Shown here piece by piece: positions 23,945 to 36,700 of a stretch of 64,000 nt of DNA. The notes under the pieces are model-generated. The model saw nothing but the letters and a program-made list of their open reading frames with translations, did no database searches and had not been told where the DNA came from. Origin of the DNA: Armillaria gallica (taxonomy: Eukaryota; Basidiomycota; Agaricomycetes; Agaricales; Physalacriaceae); the NCBI GenBank assembly GCA_037576215.1, contig JBANDB010000002.1, positions 3,720,001-3,784,000 on the forward strand, written 5' to 3'. A program made the translations under genes and the position numbers. Every line of letters begins with the position of its first letter. Position 1 is the stretch's first letter.

Positions 23945-25425
23945 TTATTGCGATTTGTATGTACTATCTGTAGTCTATGTAGCACTTTCAATTTCATCGG
24001 TCGCGGAAAGAGGTAAATGGGCACTAACCTGTCGACAGAACGTCTTCACCCATTGCATCTTTCTTTTCGCGATTTTGGAATTCGGTGGATACAGGATAGC
24101 CTGTTTTTTGATGGCTATATCGCACGCCTCAGAACGATATCTCGATGTTAAACGACGTCGGGGTTTCATCTGAAAGTAGCGGTGTTAATATGTGCAGAAG
24201 AAAGTGAAGGAAGGATTACGATGGCCGAAGGAACGACCGTTGGGTCCGGCGCATGGCTCATCGACACGTTGACTTGTCCAATTTTTCCTTGTTGTTCCAG
24301 CCAGATCTGCCACAGGCATACATCCCAGTCTGAGGAGCGCGAACTCGCAAGGAAGAATCGATCGGTGCACCACGTAGGATAATCTTTAGGCAGAACAAGA
24401 GGTGACAAGGAAGCAACAGGAAAGGTTATCTCTTTAGCCATCGTTAGAACAGCCGGAATTTGCAGGTGATGGGAGAGATGTTCCGATACAGAATTGTACA
24501 ATTCAGCAGAGGGCGTCACCGTAGAAATTTCTGCAGGGACAATCATGACGGTGTCAGTAGGCGCAAAGAGTCTGCCGATATTAAGAAAGATGTTAGGCGA
24601 CAAAGAGGCTTGGGTATTCGTTTGGAAAATATGGACAGAGAAATAAGCCAATGAAGGAAGTGTCTTGATTGCAGTCAAGCGCCGCAAAAGATTTTGATAC
24701 GTAGAGGCAGAAGGTGCAGAGTTCGTTGTGATGACGAGCGACACCGGTCCTATTGCGGGTAAGATGGGAATAAAAGCACAAAATGACTAAAGGTTACCAC
24801 GCCAATACCGAGCCCAGTTAACCAGCGACCCAAGATCTATGGAATCATTTGTCCAAAGACAAGCTGTCGGACCTTTCAGGCTACCTGAGATCTCTGAAAA
24901 TACAACGAAAGGTTCGAGTCCAGACTGCATTGGCCCAGGATGATGGGAGGCGATACGCGAGAGTCGTCGAGTTGTAGAGAGGTGCCACGGTTCTATAATA
25001 AGTGTTCTCAAGAAACGAATGTAGATGAAGGTCGCTGACGCACCGCCAAGATCCACCGTTGATGGTGTGTTTAATGGTCTGACGCAGAAGCAATACAACG
25101 AGGCCGAAATGAAAAACAGGCTGAAGCAGGCGTATGTGAAGAATGTCAATCGGAGATAAGTATTGTTTGTCAACTGCCAAGACCAGATAGAGTGAATTTC
25201 TGTCATTAAACCATCGTGAAAGGCGAGATAGACGGCAAGACGCCTGGAGCGTCTCGGAGGCAATGTTGGCAGGTCGAATGGGCTAGCGTTGGTCACGACA
25301 TGAGGCAGATCTTGGGCGAGGTGAGCACGAAGGCGCTTCTTGGATACGGAGGTCGAGAGATGGCTCTGTATGCTGCCAGAGGCGGAAAGGGAAGGCAGGT
25401 CCATTTCTTCAGAACTCATCGACAT
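23945..25425 (-). CDS. GT49-like (LARGE-type) type II membrane glycosyltransferase
   Basis: A probable Golgi glycosyltransferase of the GT49/LARGE-like group known in many basidiomycetes; its acceptor is unknown. The start ATG at 25425 (MSMSSEEMDL) gives a cytosolic tail rich in S and basic residues. One membrane anchor follows near 25060-25140 (LTFFTYACFSLFFISASLYCF), then the lumenal domain. Recognisable pieces are FSEISGSLKGPTACLWTNDSIDL, IGPVSLVITTNS, LPSLAYFSVHIFQTN, SPNIFLNIGRLFAPTDTVMIVPAE and WCTDRFFLASSRSSDWDVCLWQIWLEQQG. A 3' exon is reached by an intron beginning GTAATCC and ending TTTCAG. It encodes MKPRRRLTSRYRSEACDIA and MQWVKTFCRQ, then a short last exon ends at TAA 23945-23947. 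The 3' splicing is the least certain part. Confidence 0.65.
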
Positions 25426-26224
25426 TGTCGAGCAACAAGAAACCACGATCGTAGGTTAGGGTTATATTTCAAATTGCAGACATCCGATTCGGATTGGTAT
25501 CGGATCAAAATGGCCGCCCCCGCAACTGGCCGACCTTTCTTATTGGCTGTCGTCAGCTTGGCAGCGCACGCTCCTCAGCAGACTTTCTCCGACCTAGGCA
25601 TGCAACTTATAATGATGATCAACGTGCACCTCTACCCATCGTCCAGATTGTATCCATTTGTATTTCTCTATGGCAGATGGGAACTTGTCCTTGCATGTGT
25701 GAATGCCAGCAAATTTTCTGATCTCGCATAAACGTTTTTGGCTTCATTTTATTAGATTATAGCGTCAACTTCGCTCAATCCAGTACGATTCGGCTGGGAT
25801 TTCCTCGATCTTTTCCTTCAGCTAACCGTGTTCTCCCTAGGTCGATATTCCGTCTTATTACTGAGGACCACCTAACTTTGGCGACGATGATTTACTTACG
25901 TTTAAGGATCGCTCGACCACGACGATACATGTCGATCACGAAGCACAATGTGATCGTTTATGATCGGACGCATTACCTTTACCAGACCATCACACCCTCT
26001 AATCGGACTTGTACAATTACGACGTTTACAAGTCTAACTCTTACAGTGTGTATCTTCGGCCGTCGTCTGATGCTGATATTCTTTGCTGGTGCATGTGCAT
26101 CATTGATTTCCACCACGCCGTGCCAAGGTCGGGTGCTGGCTGGATCCTAAAGATGACACTTCGTAAGAGGCTCAATAGCTTTAAAAACTCGACTCAGCAG
26201 CCTTCCTAAACCAACAATTTCGAC
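25426..26224. other. Intergenic, divergent promoters (GT49-like / adenylation enzyme)
   Basis: An 800-bp divergent region. It contains a 13-bp palindrome ATCCGATTCGGAT at 25482-25494 and an ATTGGCT (inverted CCAAT box) near 25540. Open frames here (25494-25731, 25878-26209) have no domain or splice support. Confidence 0.5.
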
Positions 26225-28169
26225 ATGGAATCCCCAAACATCTTTACTGCTGGCCTCCGGTTTCTTCACCACATCCTTCTTGCCGTTCTCGGGCGCTACT
26301 TCCTGATAGCGACCCAGCCCATTCATTCTACAAAAGACTTGAAGGAGGGGGTATCTGAAAAGACACCCAACCCTCTTGTCTCTGACCATAGTTTTGGTCC
26401 AAGGACCGACGCGAGATTCAACTGCGTCCATCATGCCTTCGAGTCTGCTGCCCTGTCCAACAGCAACCAGGTCGCAGTCGTAGACCATCTCGGAAATTCC
26501 ATGTCGTACAGCCAACTCGACCGCCTCTCCTTACGTCTCGCTTCATACCTGACATCTCGCGGGGTCCGCCCCGGGTCTTTTGTTGGCCTTGTTGTGCAAC
26601 GGTCGATTCCTCAAGTGGTCGCTATCCTCGGCGTCCTTCGCGCTGGTGCAGCGTATATTCCTTTGGATGGCGACGTCATACGGGATGACACACTCCAAGG
26701 TATCATGGCAGATGCTAATCCTTCATTCGTTCTCGTCTCTAAAGGATGTATATCTCGTGCGGACTTACTGAGCCATCCGTACGGGTGCTTAGAAGATGTT
26801 CTCGACTCCATCAAAGACTCTGACACCGACTTCGTACAAGATCGATCTCAGGGCTCCGACACCGCGTATGTCATTTTCACCTCCGGTATGAAGGCCTTAT
26901 GTATTTTGGTCAGATACTTATCATGGCCGTAGGTACTACAGGAAAACCCAAAGGTGTCATGGTCAGCCACTCCAATGTTGTCAACCGTAAGTTCTCCCTT
27001 TTATCTACAAGTGTCCACAAATTAAAAATTCCAGTTCTTTCTATGGCTCCGGGAAACCTTCATATCGAACCGGGAGTCAAGGTCGCCCAGCTCTTGAATA
27101 TTGGCTTCGACATGTGTGCTTGGGAGACTCTCGGCTGTTTAATGAACGGGGGGACTCTTTATTTGCGTGGACCGCGCCGTGCAGATTGGATAAAAGTCTT
27201 GAAAACGGTGGATGTGGTCGTTGCTACTCCATCTATTCTGCTCCCACACGACCCTAAGGATTTCCCCAACGTCCGCGTGGTCGCTACGGCTGGGGAGCCC
27301 TGCCCGCAATCTTTGGCGGACAAATGGGCTTCGCAAGCTACGTTCTACAATTCATGCGGTCCAACAGAAGTATGTTATCATCTGTGCCAATGTAGTTCTC
27401 AATTCACTTGGTATATTTTCAAGATCACCATTGTCAATACGATGCATAAGCACATCCCCAATACTCCCCTTTCCATCGGGAAACCAACCGCAAACAACAC
27501 GGTCTACATTTTGGATGAATACCTGCGGCCGGTACCCTTTGGAGCTCCTGGAGTGATGTGGGCTGGGGGAAAGGGTGTCTCCAAAGGATATCTTGGATTG
27601 GACGAACTGACGGCAAAGAGATTCCTACCGGATCCATACGTCTCGGATGGCGGGTATGTCAGATCGCCTTTCCTGTGTCACTTTCTAAAGTCTTTTAGCC
27701 GGATGTATAACACCGGAGACATCGGCAAGTGGAGAGAAGACGGTTCACTGGACCATCTAGGTCGTGTCGACGACCAAGTCAAGATTAAAGTACGCCGGCG
27801 TTTTTCCCAGAGCGCTTGTATCCGACTAATTGTCCGGTAGGGATTCCGTGTTGAGCTGGATGGTGTTAGTGCAGCAATGCAGTCTTGTCCTGAAGTCACC
27901 GGAGCATGTGCACTCCTGGTTGGAGACGATCTTGTCGGATTTTGCACACCGTCCGAAGTTGCAATGGACGCTGTACGAGACGCCGTTACTCGAATCCTTC
28001 CATGGTATTCTGTGCCTACGAAGTTTATATCGATTCCCTCCTTGCCTTTGACCAAGTACGTTTCCCAGTATTTACCTGTAATACTGAGCTGACTGCAATC
28101 TCATGAAGAAACGGGAAAACAGACAAAGGAGAGCTTAGGAGCATTGCTCTCCAGCAAATCCTCAGTTGA
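26225..28169 (+). CDS. NRPS-like stand-alone adenylation enzyme
   Basis: An ANL-superfamily enzyme that should activate a carboxylic or amino acid as an acyl-adenylate. All core adenylation motifs are present: TAYVIFTSGTTGKPKGVMV (rebuilt across intron 26886-26932), IGFDMCAWE, VVATAGEP, YNSCGPTEITIVNT, YNTGDIGKW, HLGRVDDQVKIKGFRVE, and a final LTKNGKTDKGELR with the catalytic Lys. The protein stops at a TGA (28167-28169) soon after, so there is no carrier, condensation or reductase domain. By eye alignment to the phenylalanine-activating domain, the specificity code reads D-M-W-S-A-A-S-I-V-K, with Asp235 and Lys517 kept, so an alpha-amino acid is possible. The N-terminus has a hydrophobic stretch (RFLHHILLAVLGRYFLIAT) not usual in such enzymes. 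About 600 residues in six or so exons. Confidence 0.84.
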
Positions 28170-29084
28170 ACCGACTTCACTTACAATCATACCGCTATCT
28201 ATCCTTAACACTACATCAGCTACTTATTTCCCAACCCGCATCGTTAGAAACGGAGGCCTGTATGTATAGTAGACCAATATTAATCGCCTCAGGCAAGGCG
28301 TCATCTACCCTCTGAATTGGAACCTTCGGCTACCTATTACGCATTGCTGCAAAGCCGGCTATGATAGTTGCCGGTGATTTACACTAAAAGATGTTCCCAC
28401 GTTTATCTTACATGTTCAAGTCTACCAATCGGCTCAACCCTGGTTCTGCAGTGTCGAGCTGCCCGTGCATCGTGCATCTCCATCAAACTTCCGAAAGGCC
28501 GTGGAGATTTCTTGATCCGAATCTACAGCTGGGAATCTGTTGGAGTATTTACCGGCCTCTGCAGCACCTCAATGACGACGAGGTATACTACTTGATGCAC
28601 GGTAATCTTTGCTAGCAGAGCTTTCTTGATGCGAGGTGGATTACTTGCGCCAACCATATCGCGGAAGAGAGAAAGGCAGTGTATTGGGTCCTGCTGTGCA
28701 TTCATACGTTCGATGATCTAAGTATGGACGAGTCTCTAACACGTAAGAAGGGAGTCGACTTGTCCAATCAACCATTTGCTAAACAAAAACGACGTACCCG
28801 CTTCATTTCTGCTTCCTCGGTCATAATGTCTGCGCGGCGTATGTCTACAACGTGTTCAGCTATCGATCCCTCGATCCCTTCATGCACGCCTAATCCATGC
28901 TGCGCTTGGACTGACTGCTCGCCTCGATGACGCCTCCTGGCAGGCTCGCGCGAAGATATTAAAGTGATACTTCTGTCTTCTCGTCGCAGTGTACTCCCTA
29001 CAATCCTAGTCGCTCCTTTCTCTCATTCCCGTCGGTTTCTCTGCCCTTTAACGACCCTCTACTCTCCAAGAAGAGCAGAGCATC
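28170..29084. other. Intergenic, 915 bp
   Basis: This holds the 3' flank of the adenylation enzyme and the promoter of the WW-like membrane-protein gene. I examined both strands for a carrier domain or reductase that would complete the adenylation enzyme and found none. Frames at 28368-28705 on both strands are short and lack family signals. A decayed gene cannot be excluded. Confidence 0.4.
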
Positions 29085-32000
29085 ATGAGCTCCTCATCGA
29101 AGTCTATCTTTCGTTCCCGCATGGGCAAGGCCGTGCGACGAACGTCCTCCATTCTATCACTGTCACGTCCGGGCACGCCGTCTGGGTCGGATACCAGCTC
29201 CGGCAAAAACGTCGAAGCACGGTCTGCGGTTGTGTCTCCGCCAGAACATGAGGCCCCTAGCCCTATAGCAGAGTCGCCAGCGAGGGAAGCTGCCGCAGTG
29301 GCAACTAATACCCCCAGCCTGCAGGTTCTTCTCCTCTAGCTCACAATAGCGTCACCGATACACCCGTGCTCACTGCAGAACCTGAGGGTATGCACGATCA
29401 CAGAAGCGTGGAAGGACATAATTCAGTGGAGGACTCACGGACTTTGGCCTCCGAAGGCAAGGCCGACGAGGCCAGTCAGCAGGGCGGAACTGCTCCTCGT
29501 GAAGTGCCAGCGGCCGCGCCTCAAGTCGAGGAGCAGCCTCATGAAACGCAGAAGGAAGATTCAAAAGCAGAGCGTGCTTCACTAGCGAGCGAATCCATTC
29601 CCACCACTCTGAAGCCCGAACCTGCCACAGCACCTCCGCCATCGCTTCCACCTCCGCCGGCTCATGAAATGGAAGGTGTCCCGCCGCATTCCGAAGTTCC
29701 TATGCCATCGGAACCAGTTCATGATGCCGCCCCAGCGCCGGAAAAATCCATTCCTTCTGAGTCGACATCCCGGCCTAAAGACGTTCAGACCGAAAACGCT
29801 TCCCTCTCCGATGTTCATGAAGAACTGGCCAAGACGGTCGTAAAAATGCCTTCTCCCGTGCCGGCAACCACCACGTTGCCTTCATATGACGCTGACTCGT
29901 CTCAAGACGCCTGGAGAAATACCCGCCATTCGTCTGTTGCGCAGTCATTGGCGGGAACGATAAGTGAACACAACGTCGATCACAGATCTCAATACGAGGG
30001 AACGACTGGGCAGTCAGTAAACCACCCTTTCTCTCTTTCGTTGTATACTGACGCATTCCAGAATGTCGATGCCAACGGAGAACCCGTTTGCTGATCCTAT
30101 CCCTGTCGTAAATGTTTCGCATGATGGCATTACTATGCCCGAGTAAGTGGTGCCTCCGACCTCTTTCCTTTTTCCAGGCTAATGTACCCTTTGAAACCAG
30201 GCCGCAGCATGAAGAAGCACCAGTGCCTCAGGACGACCAGCCCGTAGTCGTGATGCCGCTCCCGCCCATACAGGACGTGATTCCATCAAGGTACGTGACA
30301 TGTTGTCAGAATTGTGCTATAACCTCAAAAACTACAGATCTATTCGCGCTCCTTCATCGACAGAAAGCTTTGGGAACAGTATTCATCATCTCGAACCGGA
30401 GACAGAGTAAGACCCCTCCATTGACCTTTTTGACATAGGGCACAGCTAACTTTCGACCCGAACAGCGAAACGCGTCCTCTACTCCCGCATGTACCTTTCC
30501 CCAGGTCACCCTCATACCTTCAGTCACAACACCAGACTCGGGTCAATGTTTCTCCCCAGTCCGCATTGCCATCATCTTCGTTTTGGCCTTTGCCAGTACC
30601 GTCGACTGCCCCTAGACTGCACCAGCTAGGCTGGATCGAGTACTCTCTTCCTGATTCCACGGTATACTATGTTCATCCTACCCTGCGGGTGACAACCGAC
30701 ATGGATTTACGGAACAACAAGAAGCTAGATCTGGTCACATCCTACTTTGACAACTACAAAGACGAACTTGCTCCACCCGGTGGAATGGAATTGTGGCTAA
30801 GGGAGAGCGCCCAGAAGAGGAAGCGCGACCCCCCTCTTGTGGGATGGTGGATCGATCATAAGAATCGAAGTGTGCCGTCATGGCTGCCGAGGGGAGGTCC
30901 CTCAAGATCGGGACGAAAGGATGAGGATGGTGAGTCTGAAATTTACGATTCGGAGTCTGCGAACCATGGACTAAATGACTTGTAGCTTTGGATATGGAAT
31001 ATCGTTACTGGGCGTTCTTGGAGGCACATCCAGCGCACAACCAACTTCCTGCGAAAGCGCATGAGGAAGCCTTGGATGCTCTTACATGGGCATGGACAGG
31101 TGATTATTTATTTATAAGAGCTTGAAAATCATCCAACATACTTAATTTGCTTCAGATCGCCTGCTTCCTTCTCAACAAGCAACCTCAGCACCTTTCAGTC
31201 AAAATGAGTATCAAGAGCTCACTGCTTTACTTCGTGGAGGTACGCTCCACCGCCCAGAGTACAGCATATATCTGAAGTTCTTTCCAGGAATCACGACCGA
31301 GAATGGGATGCAAATTACCCGGATTGTATCTAGGATCCATCTTCGCATGAGTGAGCATTAAACATCTGAGCACTATGAAACCATTACCAACTCGTTTGTC
31401 CATAGTTCACTGGCGTCAATTGAATTTCCGTCCTAACAAGCCACTTCCCCGCGATGCAATCGGCGACTCTTTACGTCCCCCTGTACGTCGCAGGCGGTTG
31501 GGCCGCGCTCTGGTCGACTTTTGTATCTCCTTCCTGTGTCTTGGTATTCCGATTATCTTTTACAACCGCTCGAATCATCGAGGAATGGACGAGGAAGGTG
31601 GCATTCGAGGTGCTGCGCCCATGCTAGTGATCGGTGCCTGCACTTGTCTTGTGGTAAGCTTCGCTCTCTCCTGCTTCAGCTTTAACCCCTCAAAATTTCT
31701 CTGTGGATAGGCTTCGATTATTTTGAGTGCATCAGTGACTTTCATTTCCTTACCAGGGCTGGACAATGTCGCGCGTGTTATAGGGCTTCTCACCGTGCTC
31801 TTCTCCGCATTTTCTCTGACTTCAACGGTCATTGTCATCTTCAAATACAAGAGTGACGCAGAGAGGGCTGTGTCTTACATAGGCGGTGAAGGGTTGATGA
31901 TCATTTCTGTAAGTCGTACCTGTATTTCAATCGGCAACTTGACTCAACCGGTGTTTTTATAAAGCGACGACATGTATTATTCTCTTTGCCCCTAGTGTTC

Positions 32001-32183
32001 TTGGCCTATGCGATTATCGGGTTCGTTGCGGGCATCGTACTTTATTCTTTTAGAGGAATGTCCGTCACAGGTTCACCTATGATATCACACCACTTTCAGG
32101 AATACACACGATGGACCGTGGTAGGGTTCCTTGGTGGTCTTCTGGGTATCTTGACGACATCAATCATTCTCATGAGGCAGTGA
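29085..32183 (+). CDS. WW-like domain multi-pass membrane protein (basidiomycete)
   Basis: A large membrane protein with no known function. The N-terminal half (29085-30100) is disordered, rich in P, E, A and S. Several small exons follow (for example SRPQHEEAPVPQDDQPVV). A WW-like domain is encoded near 30630-30720: LGWIEYSLPDSTVYYVHPTLRVTTDMDL, with the leading W, the central YY and an HP pair. A conserved-looking segment follows (PPLVGWWIDHKNRSVPSWLP, MEYRYWAFLEAHPAHNQLP, EEALDALTWAWTD). The C-terminal part (31500-32183) has about five membrane segments, such as VDFCISFLCLGIPIIFY, ARVIGLLTVLFSAFSL, LVFLAYAIIGFVAGIVLY and WTVVGFLGGLLGILT. Introns number about nine. I recognise the architecture from other mushroom genomes but know no function for it. 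Confidence 0.72.
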
Positions 32184-33786
32184 AATGCTCTGTACATGTA
32201 CTTGCTTGTATCTATTTGAAGTTCGGTTACTTATATTGATGACGCCAGCCTCGTCATCGGCGGCCATAGCATTTCATTCTGTTGGCTCTATTTTTTAGAT
32301 CCCATCGGCGGTCAAAAGCCATCATCGATACATCGATCATTCAGGCATAGATTTCACTCTATATTTTTATCTGATTCAGAGCGCGGTGACAGTTCGTTAT
32401 CTGGAGGAAAGTTGGCATCTTTTCATTTAGATTCACTGCCCCTACGCTATACTTGTTCTGATAATTCCTTTGATACTACAGCATACGTCGTCGAGTTATG
32501 TCCGCAATTCCATAAGATGGCATCGTTTATCGCCGTGATCTCCAGTGACAGACTGGTACTTACTACGGCTTCTTTATGGGCGCGCTGCTTTGAATTGTCG
32601 ACTTCGGCTCGCTGCAACGCAGGCGCTGCAGCTGTCCCTTGATTCTCGTCACAGCACGGTCATACCGACCGCATTAAAAGTGTTAGCGCATCTCCAAACT
32701 CCAAACAGGGAACGGTCTCTTATGTATGACTGCCAATACGTCCTGCGGGATGATAGTTGTCGCATTACGAAAGTTTCAAGAAGCTATCCGCCGACAGCAG
32801 TTTCGAGAACGTACTTAAGAAGCCTCCAATTTTCAGCAGACGAGGTGCGCAGAAGCCATCAGACAGATAAATCATTTAAGGAATTTAATCACCTTTGGGC
32901 GTGTGAATCAACAAACATCTTTCAAATTGTCGGCCGGCCCCGCTGTGGTACAGATCAGTTAGTACGGGCCCGGCACATCTCATATAAATATACTGCTCTG
33001 GGTTGTCCGTAGCCTGGGTGCTGCCGGATGTCTCCTCATTTAACGGGAAGGCGTTGCTACATAAATGTGGTAGATCCATGCAAGTTGTCATCGGATACGT
33101 AGGTGAGAGATCGGACAACGAAGTGAAGCTCTTTTCGAACATATGGAAAGAAATTCCGTCACCTATTCGGTTTGCCTTTCATATGACGGTTTTTCTATGT
33201 GTGCCTTCATTCGGCATTAGAAAACGTGTCACCTTGAGACTGGAATGTCGGTGTGTCTGTTCAATAAGTAGCGACGAAGTCGAGTGAAGTGGTTTACCAA
33301 GACGACAATTCGCCAGCCAATATTCATGCGACTGATGGATAACAATGCGGTAAATGGCCTGCGAACATCCTGACCGCTGCAGTAGGTTTTCTTGAGGATA
33401 GACGGTATTAACATGAGTGGGTAACAGGCCGTGAACCTCGCGGAAACAGCGAGGCAAGCAAGAGGCAAAGAAGGGAAGGCGCAACTCGCACCTCAATTGA
33501 TTCCGCGCCCCTGAGTGTTGGGTCCATATATGGAAGCCACGTGGTTCCACATTTTCAGGCCCCTTGTAAATTGCAGTCGCTCCTGGTCGCGGTCGCTCTT
33601 CTCACCCAACCGTCAACGTTCCCACCTCAACTTTGTTTTCCGTCGATATACCCAGCATTTTTTCATTCTGGATTCGGTGAATTGGAGCTTAACCCAGGTC
33701 TGTTCTCCATAGGCCTATGTTCCTCTGATTCGTATATATTGATCAAAGCGCTCCCCTGCAGCTTTCCAACGACTCCTGGGCATCCA
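32184..33786. other. Intergenic, 1.6 kb
   Basis: The longest gap in the first half of the window. Both strands have several medium open frames (32412-33012 +, 33179-33550 -) but no domain, no repeating codon pattern and no consistent introns. The frame running into the Sec7 gene from 33541 has no ATG before 33787 and is taken as leader. I see no tRNA and no terminal repeats. Confidence 0.45.
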
Positions 33787-36700
33787 ATGGAAAACGGAAA
33801 TGCAGGTGTTCCAGATCCGAGAGAGCAACGGAAGCTTGCGGTCGCCAAACTGAAACGCGCAGCATCACTGCCGCGGATGGAAGGCGGACGACGACCTCGA
33901 ATGCACACAGAGGCCGTCAGCGAGGGAGAGAAGGTGCAGGATAGCAGAGACCAGACGCCAGACATTGATACGCCGCCGCCGGAGAGCGTAGAACCAGAGG
34001 CGCCGCCAGTAGAAGTCGACGCGCAAATCCAGGAACCGCCGGTAGAAGAGAATATGGAGGCAGAAGAAGCAGAGGAGGTCGCCGCTACTCGTCCTTCATC
34101 ACGTTCGGGCCGTCGTTCACGTTCACGACGGCGGTCCTCACGGGGCTCCAAAGATTTGAAAGCAATGAAGACTAGAAATATGCAGACACCAACGCCTACC
34201 CATGGCGACTCTTCCCCGGAACTTGGTGTAATAGGTCTAAGCCCTGTCGACGCCCCAGCGATACCTCCTTCTCCAATACCATTTGCCAATCCAGTGTTGC
34301 GAACGCGTCTGCTCAGGTCGCCCACTCCCAGTGACAGGCCCAGTGCGCCACCAACACCGCTTCTACCATCCCTGGAAGACATTCAGCGGAGGGGACTGCA
34401 ACGGTCGCATAGCGCTATCGGCAGACAAACAGCAATGCACAAACTCACTGGAGGCACCGATGTGTACGATCCTACCTTGTCTCCTTCTCCCACACCGCCT
34501 CCATTATCGGCAAAGCTTCGTCGTAATCCAACTGTTACTGGGGATGAACGTCTTACTGCCGAGCGCACCCTTGTGCGTAGACAGCTACTTGACGTCCTGG
34601 CTCCGAGATTCACTAAAGAGGCGGATACCGATGCAATCAGTGGCGAGGATCGTTCAGCGGCACCTTCACCTACAAGCAAACGCAGGCGACGTAGAAAGCG
34701 TTCCTCGACGAATACTCCTGTTCCTAATTCTGGTGTTTCTGACTCTGAGTACCTCACAACTTCTACGAATACCCCCATTCCTCCACCGACACCACTACCG
34801 CCCACCCTGCCTCCTACACCATTACCTCAAACTCCTCAGCCGCATCTAGACATATTGCCCGATGTCAGGGCAAGGTCCACAACTCCAAATCATTTCCCCA
34901 GTACTAACGCAAGCCCGGAACAGATGCAGTCACCCCCTCTCCTTACTCTGGAAGAAGAACCTCGGACAGAGCAGGATCGACCAGAGCCAGCAAGGAGGAG
35001 GAGTGTCGTCGTTGAAGAGGAAGAAGATGAACGATCGCCAATGTTGTTCCATTATCCCGGTCTTCCCCCAAGCCCACCCTCACGGACACCAATCAACGGG
35101 TCTCCTTCACGGATTCCACACAGTTCCGACGCGCCATCAACTGTATCAACGGAATCCGCTCACACAGGGGCTGTCGGTGTACCTGTCTACCTCGGTACCA
35201 GGACGCCATCGAAGCGGGACACATTTTCAAGCAGTCCGTACCCAACGTCTAGTCAAGACAGAGTTCGTAGTGAAGATGACGAGGAAGAGGTTCTGTATCC
35301 TGCCGATACATATCATCTTCGACCCTATGACGACGGTTATGGTCGTGAGATCAGTTGGATTGCCTCTCCAGGTCAGTGTGGTTCATTCTCGAACATAGCG
35401 GTACTCATCTCACCTAGTTCCAGAAATCCGCATGCCAATTGATGATGACGACGACGACATAGACCGAGAGGAAGAGGATGAATTGGACTTTGAGGATCGC
35501 CCGGTGTCAAGAACCTCTGTGCCAATTTTGCAGCAGGACGCCTACGATTCATCCCCCCGCGCGTCTTCAGATTCACAAAATGTGGTCATTGAATCCGAAA
35601 CATCGCCAGACACAACCCCGTCGCAGGCTCCGCCCTCACCCCTTCGTCAATGGCTGCTCTGTCTACCTCCCTGACGCGCTTGAGCGATGAGTCTATTTCT
35701 GCCCAGGCATTTCCATTGCGGCTGTCCGTGGCGTCGCCCGTGCAAGGAGACCGTTCACCACCCAGCACAGACTACATAGAAATGGATGATCGAATATTAG
35801 TTACTGACGCATCAAAACGCAGTGGTGGAGATTCGGCCTCAACCAGCACCTGGGAGAAAATCAAAAGCTTTACCAGGTCTGGCTCTAGTAGCGGACGCCG
35901 TTCACGGACTAATAGTATTGGAGCACGAGAACGACGGGATCATACAGATTCCAGCATCAGCCGAGAAAGCGGGGCGAGTCTCAACAGCGGCAGGATGGAT
36001 AGGCACGATGGGAGTGCTTTTGCCTTGCAACAGTCCCAAGTCATGCAGTCACCTCCTGCTTCGGCTTCGGTACCTTTGTTGTCACCCCCTTCCGTGTCGC
36101 CTGTTCCACTTGCTTCAGGGCTTGATTACCCTCAGTATCAGAGCTCCAAGTTGTTCCCATTCCCGGGAATGAGGAAACTGGAAGAACAGCGTCGAGCTAA
36201 AGGCAGGATCAGTGGTTCTTCATCCACGCCAGATGTCAGTATTCTAGGCAGCGGGGTTGAGGAAGAACAAGCCCCCATGTCAGCCAGATCTTTGAATGCA
36301 CTCCAAGGTGGTGAACTGAGTGCCGAGCACAGGATCGGACACCAAACCTCTGATACAGCTATGCGATATCAATATCTCAATTCACCTCCCATGGGGTCTT
36401 CGCCGAGTCAACAGGATTATTTCAACATTCCTTCTGCAGGATCTAGCACATCAAAGCTACCTATGACGCTACCGGCTGTACGAAAATGGCTGAACACCAA
36501 AAGGTCAAAGTTTTCATCCCCGTCGTCTCCTCCCGGGGATGGTGCATCAAAGAAGGCCTCTTTCTCCGATCTACTCCGCATTAGGAAAGACAATGAGATA
36601 GTAACCGACCACGAAGAGACACTTACCACTGGAACGACAAGCACTCTTGTTGGTAAGCCGTCACCGACCCTCCCCACTTCTTCTGTATCTCCTCAGGAAG

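Noticed and set aside
28368..28705. Short open frames downstream of the adenylation enzyme that might be a carrier or reductase domain
   Set aside because: No carrier-type Ser motif and no reductase or ABC-transporter signature on either strand.
32412..33550. Several 65-155-residue frames in the 1.6-kb gap
   Set aside because: No domain, no consistent codon bias, no intron signals; both strands equally open.
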